Source of the DNA: an uncultured Collinsella sp.
Lineage (GTDB): Bacteria > Actinomycetota > Coriobacteriia > Coriobacteriales > Coriobacteriaceae
Reading direction: 5' to 3'
Length of the DNA stretch: 22,022 bases
Assembly: GCA_934630855.1 (NCBI GenBank)
Contig: CAKTWW010000037.1
Span: 1-22,022, forward strand
Within the stretch, counting starts at the first letter, position 1, and each line of letters starts with the position of its first letter. Below the pieces are notes generated by a model, which worked only from the letters and a program-made list of their open reading frames with translations, ran no database searches and had not been told where the DNA came from. The position numbers and the translations under genes are program-made. Of the stretch, positions 6,243 to 12,747 are shown piece by piece.

Positions 6243-7511
6243 ATGAATACCGAGATGATTGATATTAAGATTCGCGCGGTCGAGGGTGGCGTTACGGCGG
6301 CGGCTGGCTTTAAGGCGGCGGGCATCCATGCCGGGTTTCGCAAGAATCCCGAGCGCTTGGATTACGCGCTCGTCGTGCCCGACAAACCTTGCCCCGGTGC
6401 CGGCGTGTTTACCACCAACCGCTTTTGCGCAGCGCCCGTGCAGGTGAGCCGCGCCAACTTGGGCGGCGCCGACAAGGGCTACGGCATCATTGCCGGCATT
6501 TCGGTCAACTCCGGTAACGCCAACGCCGCCACGGGTGAGACCGGCCTTGCCTGCGCGCGCGAGACCTGCAATATCGCCTCGCAGGTAATCGGCTGCGAGC
6601 CTCAGCAGATCCTGGTTGCCTCTACGGGCGTGATTGGCCAGATCCTGCCGATCGACACGTTCGAGACGGCCGTTCCTGCCGCTTACGAGGCACTCTCTGC
6701 CCGCGGTGGCGCCGATGCCGCCCGCGCCATCATGACGACCGACACGCACTCCAAAGAGTATGCCGTGCGCTACCGCAGCGAGGCTGCGGGCCATGCGGGC
6801 AATGCCTATACGGTGGGCGGCATGTGCAAGGGCTCGGGCATGATCATGCCCAATATGGCCACCATGATCGCGGTCATCACGACCGATGCCCCCGTCGAGC
6901 CGGCGGCGCTCCACGCCCTGCTGCTCTCGACCGTCAAGCAGACCTTCAACAAGGTAACGGTCGATTCCGACACCTCGACCAATGACACCTGCATCATGCT
7001 CGCCTCCGGTGCCGCTGCCGCAGATGCCGAACCTATCCTCGAGGGTACCGATGCGTTTGACGAGCTTGCCTTTGCCGTGCATGAGGTGTGCGAGAGTCTG
7101 GCACGCAACATCGCTGCCGATGGCGAGGGTGCCTCAAAGCTCGTGACGGTCAACGTTACCGGCGCCGCGAGCGACGAGGAGGCCGATATTGCCGCCCGCG
7201 CCGTCGCCAATTCTCCGCTCGTCAAGACCTGCATTGCCGGCCACGACTGCAACTGGGGCCGCGTCGCCATGGCACTGGGCAAGTGCGGCGTGCAGTTTAA
7301 CCAGGAAGATGTTTCCATCGACATGATGGGCATGCCCGTCTGCCGCGACGGTCTGACTGTTCCCTTCGATGAGGACGAGGCCCTGCGACGCTTTGAGGCG
7401 CCCGAGATCGTGATCTCGGCAGACCTGGGCGCGGGCGACGCTGCCACCACCGTGTGGACCTGCGACCTCACGCACGAGTACATCTCCATCAACGGCGACT
7501 ACCGTTCCTAG
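6243..7511 (+). CDS. argJ: Bifunctional ornithine acetyltransferase / N-acetylglutamate synthase ArgJ
   Basis: This 422-residue ArgJ transfers acetyl from N-acetylornithine to glutamate, closing the acetyl cycle; bifunctional forms also use acetyl-CoA. The precursor cleaves itself at the conserved MATM motif; the nucleophile is Thr207 in PNMATMIAV, preceded by CKGSGMI. Other family landmarks are VNSGNANAATG near residues 89-99, ASTGVIGQ, VDSDTSTND and the C-terminal DLTHEYISINGDYRS. AAGGAG at 6226-6231 serves as ribosome binding site with an 11-nt spacing; an alternative ATG lies four codons later (6255). No argA-type synthase is seen, which fits the bifunctional type, but substrate range cannot be proved from sequence. 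Confidence 0.95.
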   Translation: MNTEMIDIKIRAVEGGVTAAAGFKAAGIHAGFRKNPERLDYALVVPDKPCPGAGVFTTNRFCAAPVQVSRANLGGADKGYGIIAGISVNSGNANAATGETGLACARETCNIASQVIGCEPQQILVASTGVIGQILPIDTFETAVPAAYEALSARGGADAARAIMTTDTHSKEYAVRYRSEAAGHAGNAYTVGGMCKGSGMIMPNMATMIAVITTDAPVEPAALHALLLSTVKQTFNKVTVDSDTSTNDTCIMLASGAAAADAEPILEGTDAFDELAFAVHEVCESLARNIAADGEGASKLVTVNVTGAASDEEADIAARAVANSPLVKTCIAGHDCNWGRVAMALGKCGVQFNQEDVSIDMMGMPVCRDGLTVPFDEDEALRRFEAPEIVISADLGAGDAATTVWTCDLTHEYISINGDYRS

Positions 7512-7592
7512 ACTCCGGACGTGCCGCGCGTCCCGCTGCGATCGCGGGCAACGATGCGTGGCGCGATAGCTATACGAAAGACGAGGTCGACT

Positions 7593-8573
7593 ATGAAGTT
7601 CGCACGCGATTGTCGCTCGAGCGAATCCAACGAAGTAACCGCGCAGCTGCTGTTTGAGGCGCTGCCGTGGATTAAGAACCTGACCGGCAAGACGGTCGTT
7701 ATCAAGTACGGCGGTGCCGCCATGGTCGACGAGCAGCTGCGTCGCGACGTGATGAGCGACATCGTCCTGCTCAAGATTATCGGCATGCGCCCTGTTATCG
7801 TGCACGGCGGCGGCAAGGCCATTAACGAGGCACTCAGCCACTACGATATTCCCGTCGAGTTTAAGAACGGCCAGCGCGTGACCACGCCGGCGACCATGGA
7901 TATCGTGCGCGAGGTGCTGGGCGGCAAGGTCAACCAGGAGCTGGTTGCGGCGCTCAACCACCATGGCAACTTGGCCGTGGGCGTGTCGGGCAGCGACGCC
8001 GGCACCCTTATCGCCGAGCCGCTCGACCCCGAGCTCGGCCGCGTAGGCAAAGTCACGCACGTCAACACCGACTATATCGAGCGCCTGCTCGATAGCGAGT
8101 ACATCCCCGTTATCGCAACGGTCGCGGCAGGGGAGGACGGCGGCTTCTTCAACATCAATGCCGATACCGCCGCCGGTGCCGTTGCGGCGGCGCTCCATGC
8201 GCACAAGGCCATCTTCTTGACCGATGTCGACGGTCTGTACAAGGACTTTAGCGATAAGGATTCGCTTATCTCCAACCTGACGCTCGACGAGGTCAACGAG
8301 ATGCTCTACGGCGGCGAGGTTGATAAGGGCATGATCCCCAAGCTTCGTGCAGCCGTCGATGCGCTTGCCGCCGGCGTGTTCCGCGCGCACATCATTAACG
8401 GCACGACGCCGCACTCGCTGCTGCTCGAGCTGCTGACCGATGCCGGCGTCGGTACCGTGATCCACTCCACCGAGACTGCCTACGAGTTCGATACGCATCC
8501 GCACCCGCTTTCGACTTTTGCGGCGCGTCTGACCGAGAACCTCGACGAGGTCGAGAAGCTCCAGACGGTCTAG
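7593..8573 (+). CDS. argB: Acetylglutamate kinase ArgB
   Basis: ArgB phosphorylates N-acetylglutamate with ATP. From 7593 the protein has 326 residues. KYGGAAM begins at Lys38, followed by VIVHGGGKAI, a VGVSGSDAG motif, FNINADTAAG and VDKGMIPKL, all typical of the amino-acid kinase fold. An N-terminal stretch before the first strand (about residues 12-32, ending EALPWIKNLTGKT) resembles the helix found in arginine-inhibited hexameric enzymes, so feedback by arginine is likely (inference). Earlier in-frame starts at 7521 and 7554 would add a basic, unconserved tail; 7593 has a modest GAGG upstream. It lies 81 nt after argJ and 65 nt before argD. Confidence 0.94.
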   Translation: MKFARDCRSSESNEVTAQLLFEALPWIKNLTGKTVVIKYGGAAMVDEQLRRDVMSDIVLLKIIGMRPVIVHGGGKAINEALSHYDIPVEFKNGQRVTTPATMDIVREVLGGKVNQELVAALNHHGNLAVGVSGSDAGTLIAEPLDPELGRVGKVTHVNTDYIERLLDSEYIPVIATVAAGEDGGFFNINADTAAGAVAAALHAHKAIFLTDVDGLYKDFSDKDSLISNLTLDEVNEMLYGGEVDKGMIPKLRAAVDALAAGVFRAHIINGTTPHSLLLELLTDAGVGTVIHSTETAYEFDTHPHPLSTFAARLTENLDEVEKLQTV

Positions 8574-8638
8574 CCGGTCCGCTTACCGCATTTTCCACCC
8601 ATAGCCCACGCCGCCTGGCGCTCAACGAAAGGCATCCC

Positions 8639-9922
8639 ATGTCACTTGCAGCCCAACAATCGCTCGAATCCCATTACGTTATGCATACCTTTGGCCGTTC
8701 TCCGGTGGAGTTTGTCGAAGGCCACGGTATGAAGCTCACCGGCGACGATGGTCGTGAGTATCTCGATTTTCTTGCCGGTATTGGTGTGTGTAGCCTGGGT
8801 CACGGCAACCCAGCCGTGCTCTCGGCGCTCGAGGCGCAGGCCAAAAAGCTCATGCATGTCTCCAATTACTTCTACATCGAGCAGCGCGGCCAGGTCGCGG
8901 CGCTGCTTTCCAAGCTTGCTAACGACGACGTGGATGGCGCGCGCGTGCTTGCCGATGCGATTGCCGCTGGCGATGAGACCACGGCTGCCGCGCTTGGCGC
9001 GCCGGCTGCGGACGAGCAGGTGTGGGAAACGTTCTTTGCCAACTCCGGCGCTGAGGCCAACGAGGGTTCGATGAAACTCGCGCGCCTGTACGCCAAGCGG
9101 GCCGGCAACGGCGGCAACACCATCGTGTGCATGCGCGGCGGCTTCCACGGCCGTACGCTCGAGACCATTGCCGCCACCATGCAGGATTGGCTGCAGGATA
9201 GTTTCCGTCCGCTGCCAGGCGGTTTTGTTGCCTGCACGCCCAACGATGTCGACGAGCTGCGTGCGATCTTTAAGCAGCTGGGAAGCGAGATCTGCGCCGT
9301 CATGCTCGAGCCGATTCAGGGCGAGAGCGGCGTGCATCCCATGACTGAGGAGTTTATGGCGGCAGCGCGCGACTTGGCACACGAGGTGGGCGCCGCGCTT
9401 ATCGCCGACGAGGTTCAGTGTGGCATCTTCCGTTCCGGCAAGCCGTTTGCGTTCCAGACCTATGGCGTTGAGCCTGACATCATGAGCCTTGCCAAGGGCA
9501 TTGCCGATGGCGTACCCATGGGCGCTGTGGTGGCAAAGAAGGAGATCGCCGATGTCTTTAAGCCGGGCGACCACGGTTCGACCTTTGGTGGTAGCTGCTT
9601 GGCCGTTGCGGCGTGCGCCGCGACGCTCTCCACACTCGTGCGCGGCGACTATGCCGAGCACGCTGCTAAGGTGGGCGCCTATATGGAGGCAAAGCTTGCC
9701 AAGCTGCCGCACGTGGCCGAGGTACGTGGCCGTGGCCTGATGCTCGGCTGCGATTTGGACGAAGCTGCGGGCGATGCGCATGATATTGTTGCCCGCGCAC
9801 TGGCGGCTGGAGCCGTGATTAACGCTACGGGTGCCCATACGCTGCGCTTCCTGCCGCCGCTCGTCTGCGAGGAAGCCGACGTGGATAGCCTGATTGAGAT
9901 TCTGTCGGGTGTCCTGGCCTAG
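8639..9922 (+). CDS. argD: Acetylornithine aminotransferase ArgD
   Basis: This PLP-dependent class III aminotransferase converts N-acetylglutamate semialdehyde to N-acetylornithine. Its 427 residues include the NSGAEANE cofactor-binding motif (about 134-141), RGGFHGRT, EPIQGESGV, IADEVQCG and the PLP lysine Lys286 in LAKGIADGVPMGA, then HGSTFGGS. It is about 25-30 residues longer than usual ArgD because of an Ala/Asp-rich insertion at residues 96-127, between the LLSKLA helix and VWETFFANSG. The start at 8639 has GAAAGG just upstream. A terminator follows. Succinylornithine or GABA aminotransferases are close relatives, but position in the arg cluster decides the call. Confidence 0.94.
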   Translation: MSLAAQQSLESHYVMHTFGRSPVEFVEGHGMKLTGDDGREYLDFLAGIGVCSLGHGNPAVLSALEAQAKKLMHVSNYFYIEQRGQVAALLSKLANDDVDGARVLADAIAAGDETTAAALGAPAADEQVWETFFANSGAEANEGSMKLARLYAKRAGNGGNTIVCMRGGFHGRTLETIAATMQDWLQDSFRPLPGGFVACTPNDVDELRAIFKQLGSEICAVMLEPIQGESGVHPMTEEFMAAARDLAHEVGAALIADEVQCGIFRSGKPFAFQTYGVEPDIMSLAKGIADGVPMGAVVAKKEIADVFKPGDHGSTFGGSCLAVAACAATLSTLVRGDYAEHAAKVGAYMEAKLAKLPHVAEVRGRGLMLGCDLDEAAGDAHDIVARALAAGAVINATGAHTLRFLPPLVCEEADVDSLIEILSGVLA

Positions 9923-9945
9923 CGCGGGCGAATATCGTTGCTTGG

Positions 9946-10008
9946 AACGGGCTCCGGGTTGCTGACGTGCCATACACGGCACGATCGGGCGATTCGGGGC
10001 CCGTTTTG
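9946..10008 (+). terminator. Rho-independent terminator after argD
   Basis: AACGGGCTCCG (9946-9956) pairs with CGGGGCCCGTT (9995-10005), with one G-T pair, and is followed by TTT. Inside it CGTGCC / GGCACG (about 9965-9983) forms a second hairpin. It closes the argCJBD cluster. Confidence 0.75.
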
Positions 10009-10038
10009 CTATCGATTCGCGATGGCCAAAATTTCCTC

Positions 10039-10255
10039 TGGTCAAAAAATGCCAAATATGAGTACGGACACTAATTGTGTAGCATATAAATTAGACGCAA
10101 TTTGACGTGTTAGGCCACATATGTCCAGTTTCGCTATCAGAAAAAGTGCTCATCCGGACCGTTGGCCGTTGCTTTGATGTCAGATTTGCCCTCTGGGACC
10201 TCGAAAATGCTGTTACCAAAAAGGTGGCAGTACTCATATTTGGCTTTTTTGACCA
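10039..10255. mobile_element. MITE-like element with 26-bp terminal inverted repeats
   Basis: The segment from 10039 to 10065 and that from 10230 to 10255 are reverse complements apart from one extra T in the left arm. Both arms carry GCCAAATATGAGTAC next to a run of A and GGTC at the outer end. The roughly 165-nt interior is AT-richer than its surroundings and holds no credible gene. The layout (217 bp, inverted ends, no coding capacity) is that of a miniature inverted-repeat element mobilised in trans, or of a repeated structured intergenic sequence. I see no clear target-site duplication. No transposase is present in the window. Confidence 0.6.
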
Positions 10256-10274
10256 CTACCCTTGAAACCGGGCC

Positions 10275-10368
10275 CACCCTGCCGGGTTCGAATCCCATGT
10301 GATGGGCCCAAACAAAAACGGTCCCCTTTCGAGGACCGTTTCCAATTCATTGGTGGGCGATGAGGGAT
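10275..10368 (-). repeat. Direct repeat copy 1: truncated tRNA-Val 3' end plus terminator
   Basis: This 94-bp copy matches 10459-10552 at 91 positions, 184 bp apart. On the minus strand it begins with the last 18 nt of tRNA-Val including CCA (10351-10368), continues through a tRNA terminator hairpin (about 10318-10342), and ends in a T-arm-like sequence (GGTTCGAATCC on the plus strand near 10285-10295). The rest of the tRNA is missing, so this is a remnant. It resembles the outcome of a tandem duplication, or of integration and loss at a tRNA 3' end. Confidence 0.8.
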
Positions 10369-10458
10369 GTCGCGTGCGGCTGGCGCCGCCCGCTTTCGCT
10401 TCGTCGCTTCGCTCCTCGCGTGCTGCGCTGGAAAACGCTTCGCGTTTCCTCAGCTCCG
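10369..10458. other. 90-nt spacer between the tRNA-Val-associated repeats
   Basis: This spacer is rich in GCTTCG-like short repeats (CGCTTTCGCTTCGTCGCTTC and similar) and includes AAACGCTTCGCGTTT, a small hairpin at about 10434-10448. It has no credible gene. It replaces what would be the body of a second tRNA-Val if the flanking repeats came from simple tandem duplication. Confidence 0.5.
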
Positions 10459-10552
10459 CACCCTGGCGGGTTCGAATCCCATGTGATGGGCCCAAACAAA
10501 AACGGTCCCCTTTCGAGGACCGTTTCCAAATCAGTGGTGGGCGATGAGGGAT
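10459..10552 (-). repeat. Direct repeat copy 2: 3' end of the intact tRNA-Val plus terminator
   Basis: This is the second copy of the 94-bp repeat, continuous with the complete tRNA-Val gene. It differs from copy 1 at three positions: one in the CCCTG(C/G)CGGG segment and two between the terminator and the CCA end. Confidence 0.8.
10497..10527 (-). terminator. Rho-independent terminator of tRNA-Val
   Basis: Read on the minus strand, AACGGTCC and GGACCGTT form a stem closed by a TCGAAAGG-type loop, followed by TTTTTGTTTG. It starts about 8 nt after the CCA end of the tRNA. An identical hairpin occurs in repeat copy 1 near 10313-10343. Confidence 0.8.
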
Positions 10553-10610
10553 TCGAACCCCCAGCCTTGTGCGTGTAAAGCACCTGCGCTAACCGTTGCG
10601 CCAATCGCCC
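10535..10610 (-). tRNA. tRNA-Val (anticodon UAC), CCA encoded
   Basis: The minus-strand sequence folds into a full cloverleaf: acceptor GGGCGAT / ATCGCCC, D-stem GCGC / GCGC, anticodon arm GGTGC-TTTACAC-GCACA with anticodon TAC, a 5-nt variable loop, and T-arm GGGGG-TTCGAAT-CCCTC. The discriminator is A and CCA is encoded. The first anticodon-stem pair (27-43) is a G-A mismatch; the other four pairs are normal. A TATACT box at 10621-10626 on the minus strand could be its -10 element, placing the transcript start only a few nt before the tRNA. Confidence 0.95.
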
Positions 10611-10667
10611 GCAGGGATTGAGTATAGCGGAAACCCTGTGCGGTTCATCGCTAATTCATAACGAAAC

Positions 10668-12536
10668 TTACGCGGCGACTTCGGCGTTCTTGTTCTCGTC
10701 GATAAAGAAGCGCTTGTACCAGATGAGGAACGTCAGCGTGGTATAGATCTTACGCTGGTTGAGAGCGCGGCCCTCAAAGTGATCGTCAAGCAGCTTCATG
10801 AGCGCATCAGTGTCAAAGAAGTCGGCAGCCCACGGTGCGGTGAAGTACTCCTTGACGTAGTCGTAGTACTTCTGCTCGCGCAGCCAGAACTTAACTGGCA
10901 CGGGGAAGCCGACCTTCTTGCGCGTTGCCCACTCGTCGGGCAGCGTGCGGTTGGCGGCGTGACGCAAGACGAGCTTGCAGCCCTCTTCGTTAACGCGATA
11001 GTTAGCGGGGATGTGCTCGGCGAACTCCATGACCTTCTTGTCCAGGAACGGAACGCGAAGCTCCAGAGAATGCGCCATGCACATCTTGTCGGCCTTAAGC
11101 AGAATGTCGCCCGGCAGCCACATGTTCATATCGAGATACTGCTTCTTGGAAAGCTCGCAGCAGTTGGGGACTTGCTTGTAGTATTCGGCGCACATTTCGG
11201 CGGCGTTCTTGCCAGAATCGTAGGTGGGTTTAAGCACCTCGTCGACCTCGGACGGGTCGAACACCTTTGCCTGGCCCACATACCAGCGCTCGGGGACCTC
11301 GGCGCACTTGGTCAGGAAGTTGTGGCCCTTAAAGTAGGGGAGATGCTGGACGAGCGAGCCCAGGGCACGGCGTACGCCGAGCGGCACACGCTTCTTAAAG
11401 GAGCGCATCTCGGGGGTGTCCTCGTACCACTCGTAACCGGCAAACAGCTCATCGGCGCCTTCGCCCGAAAGAACGACGGTGACCTCCTCGGCGGCCATCT
11501 GCGCCAGATAGTACAGCGGCACACTGGAGAGGTTCGACTGCGGCTCGTCCATGTGGTACTGAATATCGGGCAGCGCATCGAAGAACTCGTCGGCGGTGAT
11601 CATCTTGCGCACGTTCTTAATGCCCAGCTTGTCGGAAAGCTCGGCGGCGTAGTTGGTCTCGTTGAAGTTCTTGTAGTCAAAACCGACAGAATAGGTGGTG
11701 TCGGGCATGAGACAGGCGGCAATGTAGCTGGAATCGACGCCGCCGGAGAGGAACGAACCAACCTTAACATCGGCGATACGGTGTGCGGCGACGCTCTCGT
11801 GCACGACCTTGTCGCACTCGTCCACGTACTCCTCGAAGGACTTGGAGTTGTCGTCGGTAAAGTCGCAGCTCCAGTAACGCTTGATGTCCATGGTATTGGT
11901 CGTCAAGTCGTACGTAAAGCAATGCGCCGGGGCAAGCTTGAACACGCCCTTAAAGAAGGTCTCCTCCGTGGCGGGGAACTGCAGCGTCAGGTAGGGGCGC
12001 AGCGCGTCGTGGTTCACGGCCTTCTCGAACTTGGGATGGTCCAGGAAACTCTTGATCTCGGAGCCAAACAGCAGCGAGCCGTCGGAGGCCTGGTAGTAAT
12101 AGAACGGCTTGATGCCAAAGATGTCGCGGGCGCCAAAGAGCTTGTTCTTGCTCTGGTCGTGAATCACAAACGCGTACATGCCGCGCAGGCGGTTGACCAG
12201 ATCCTCGCCCCACTCCTCGTAGCCGTGCACCAGGACCTCGGTATCGGCGTTGCAGTGGAAGACGTAGCCGGCTGCCTCCAGCTCGGCGCGAAGCTCCTGG
12301 AAGTTGTAGATCTCGCCGTTAAAGACGATCGTGACCTTGCCGTCGTCGCTCGACATGGGCTGAGCGCCAGCTTCGGAAAGGTCAAGAATCGAAAGACGAC
12401 GGAAGCCAAGGGCAACGTTATCGACGATATGCTGGCCGCCCATATCGGGACCACGGTGGATGATGCGATTCATCATGGCCGTGAGAACCAGCTCACTCTG
12501 TTCATCTGTACCGGTAAAACCGACAAAACCGCACAT
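10668..12536 (-). CDS. asnB: Asparagine synthase (glutamine-hydrolysing) AsnB
   Basis: This 622-residue enzyme makes asparagine from aspartate, ATP and glutamine. The start at 12536 gives MCGFVGFTG, where Cys2 becomes the N-terminal nucleophile of the class II glutaminase domain (about residues 1-210, with RRLSILDLS and FNGEIYNF). A longer frame to 12599 would bury this cysteine, so it is rejected. The synthetase domain carries the ATP pyrophosphatase loop SGGVDSS at 264-270, then LSGEGADELFAGY and the C-terminal LELRVPFLDKKVMEF. AAAGGA lies just upstream of the start. A perfect 9-bp hairpin is in its leader. It is transcribed toward tRNA-Val with no clear terminator between, so read-through into the tRNA is possible. 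Confidence 0.95.
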   Translation of the reverse strand: MCGFVGFTGTDEQSELVLTAMMNRIIHRGPDMGGQHIVDNVALGFRRLSILDLSEAGAQPMSSDDGKVTIVFNGEIYNFQELRAELEAAGYVFHCNADTEVLVHGYEEWGEDLVNRLRGMYAFVIHDQSKNKLFGARDIFGIKPFYYYQASDGSLLFGSEIKSFLDHPKFEKAVNHDALRPYLTLQFPATEETFFKGVFKLAPAHCFTYDLTTNTMDIKRYWSCDFTDDNSKSFEEYVDECDKVVHESVAAHRIADVKVGSFLSGGVDSSYIAACLMPDTTYSVGFDYKNFNETNYAAELSDKLGIKNVRKMITADEFFDALPDIQYHMDEPQSNLSSVPLYYLAQMAAEEVTVVLSGEGADELFAGYEWYEDTPEMRSFKKRVPLGVRRALGSLVQHLPYFKGHNFLTKCAEVPERWYVGQAKVFDPSEVDEVLKPTYDSGKNAAEMCAEYYKQVPNCCELSKKQYLDMNMWLPGDILLKADKMCMAHSLELRVPFLDKKVMEFAEHIPANYRVNEEGCKLVLRHAANRTLPDEWATRKKVGFPVPVKFWLREQKYYDYVKEYFTAPWAADFFDTDALMKLLDDHFEGRALNQRKIYTTLTFLIWYKRFFIDENKNAEVAA

Positions 12537-12568
12537 GCAAGATCCTTTCTGCTGACGGCTCAGGTGCG

Positions 12569-12589
12569 CTGCCGCAAGGATTGCGGCAG
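12569..12589 (-). promoter_or_regulatory. Hairpin in the asnB leader
   Basis: CTGCCGCAA (12569-12577) and TTGCGGCAG (12581-12589) are perfect 9-bp arms around a 3-nt loop, 33 nt upstream of the asnB start. No T-run follows in the asnB direction, so it is not a standard terminator. It could be a protein-binding site or an RNA stability or translation element. Confidence 0.5.
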
Positions 12590-12659
12590 TTGATGTCAAT
12601 CAATCTTTACTATCATGCCAATCTTTTGTTTCGTGATAGGGCATAAGCGCCGAGCGGAC

Positions 12660-12706
12660 CGAAAAAACCACGGCCCGCGCTTTGGGCGAAGCGGCGGGCC
12701 GTGGTT
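12660..12706 (-). terminator. Rho-independent terminator of the ABC transporter gene
   Basis: The 13-bp arms 12666-12678 and 12694-12706 (AACCACGGCCCGC and complement) are perfect. On the minus strand the stem is followed by TTTTTTC. It lies about 40 nt after the stop of the SBP-permease gene and separates it from asnB. Confidence 0.88.
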
Positions 12707-12747
12707 GCGAGCGCCGTCTGCACGAGGGCGCGAGGGTGCGAGAGGGG

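Noticed and set aside
7134..8504. 456-codon minus-strand open frame across argJ and argB
   Set aside because: It is a shadow of two clearly recognised plus-strand genes in GC-rich DNA, with no ribosome binding site or family motif.
8642..10045. 467-codon minus-strand open frame over argD
   Set aside because: It covers argD and its terminator on the opposite strand and has the His/Arg-rich composition of antisense frames.
10275..10552. Possible CRISPR array
   Set aside because: There are only two repeat copies, 94 bp long, and they are explained by tRNA-Val and its terminator.
10256..10604. Overlapping small open frames on both strands near tRNA-Val
   Set aside because: They are translations of tRNA, terminator and direct repeat sequence.
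10779..12593. 604-codon open frame antisense to asnB
   Set aside because: It is a mirror of the real asnB reading frame; the sense protein has every AsnB motif, while the antisense one is a low-complexity Val/Gly/Leu-rich sequence.
12537..12599. 21-residue N-terminal extension of AsnB
   Set aside because: It would mask the Cys2 nucleophile that must be N-terminal for glutaminase activity.
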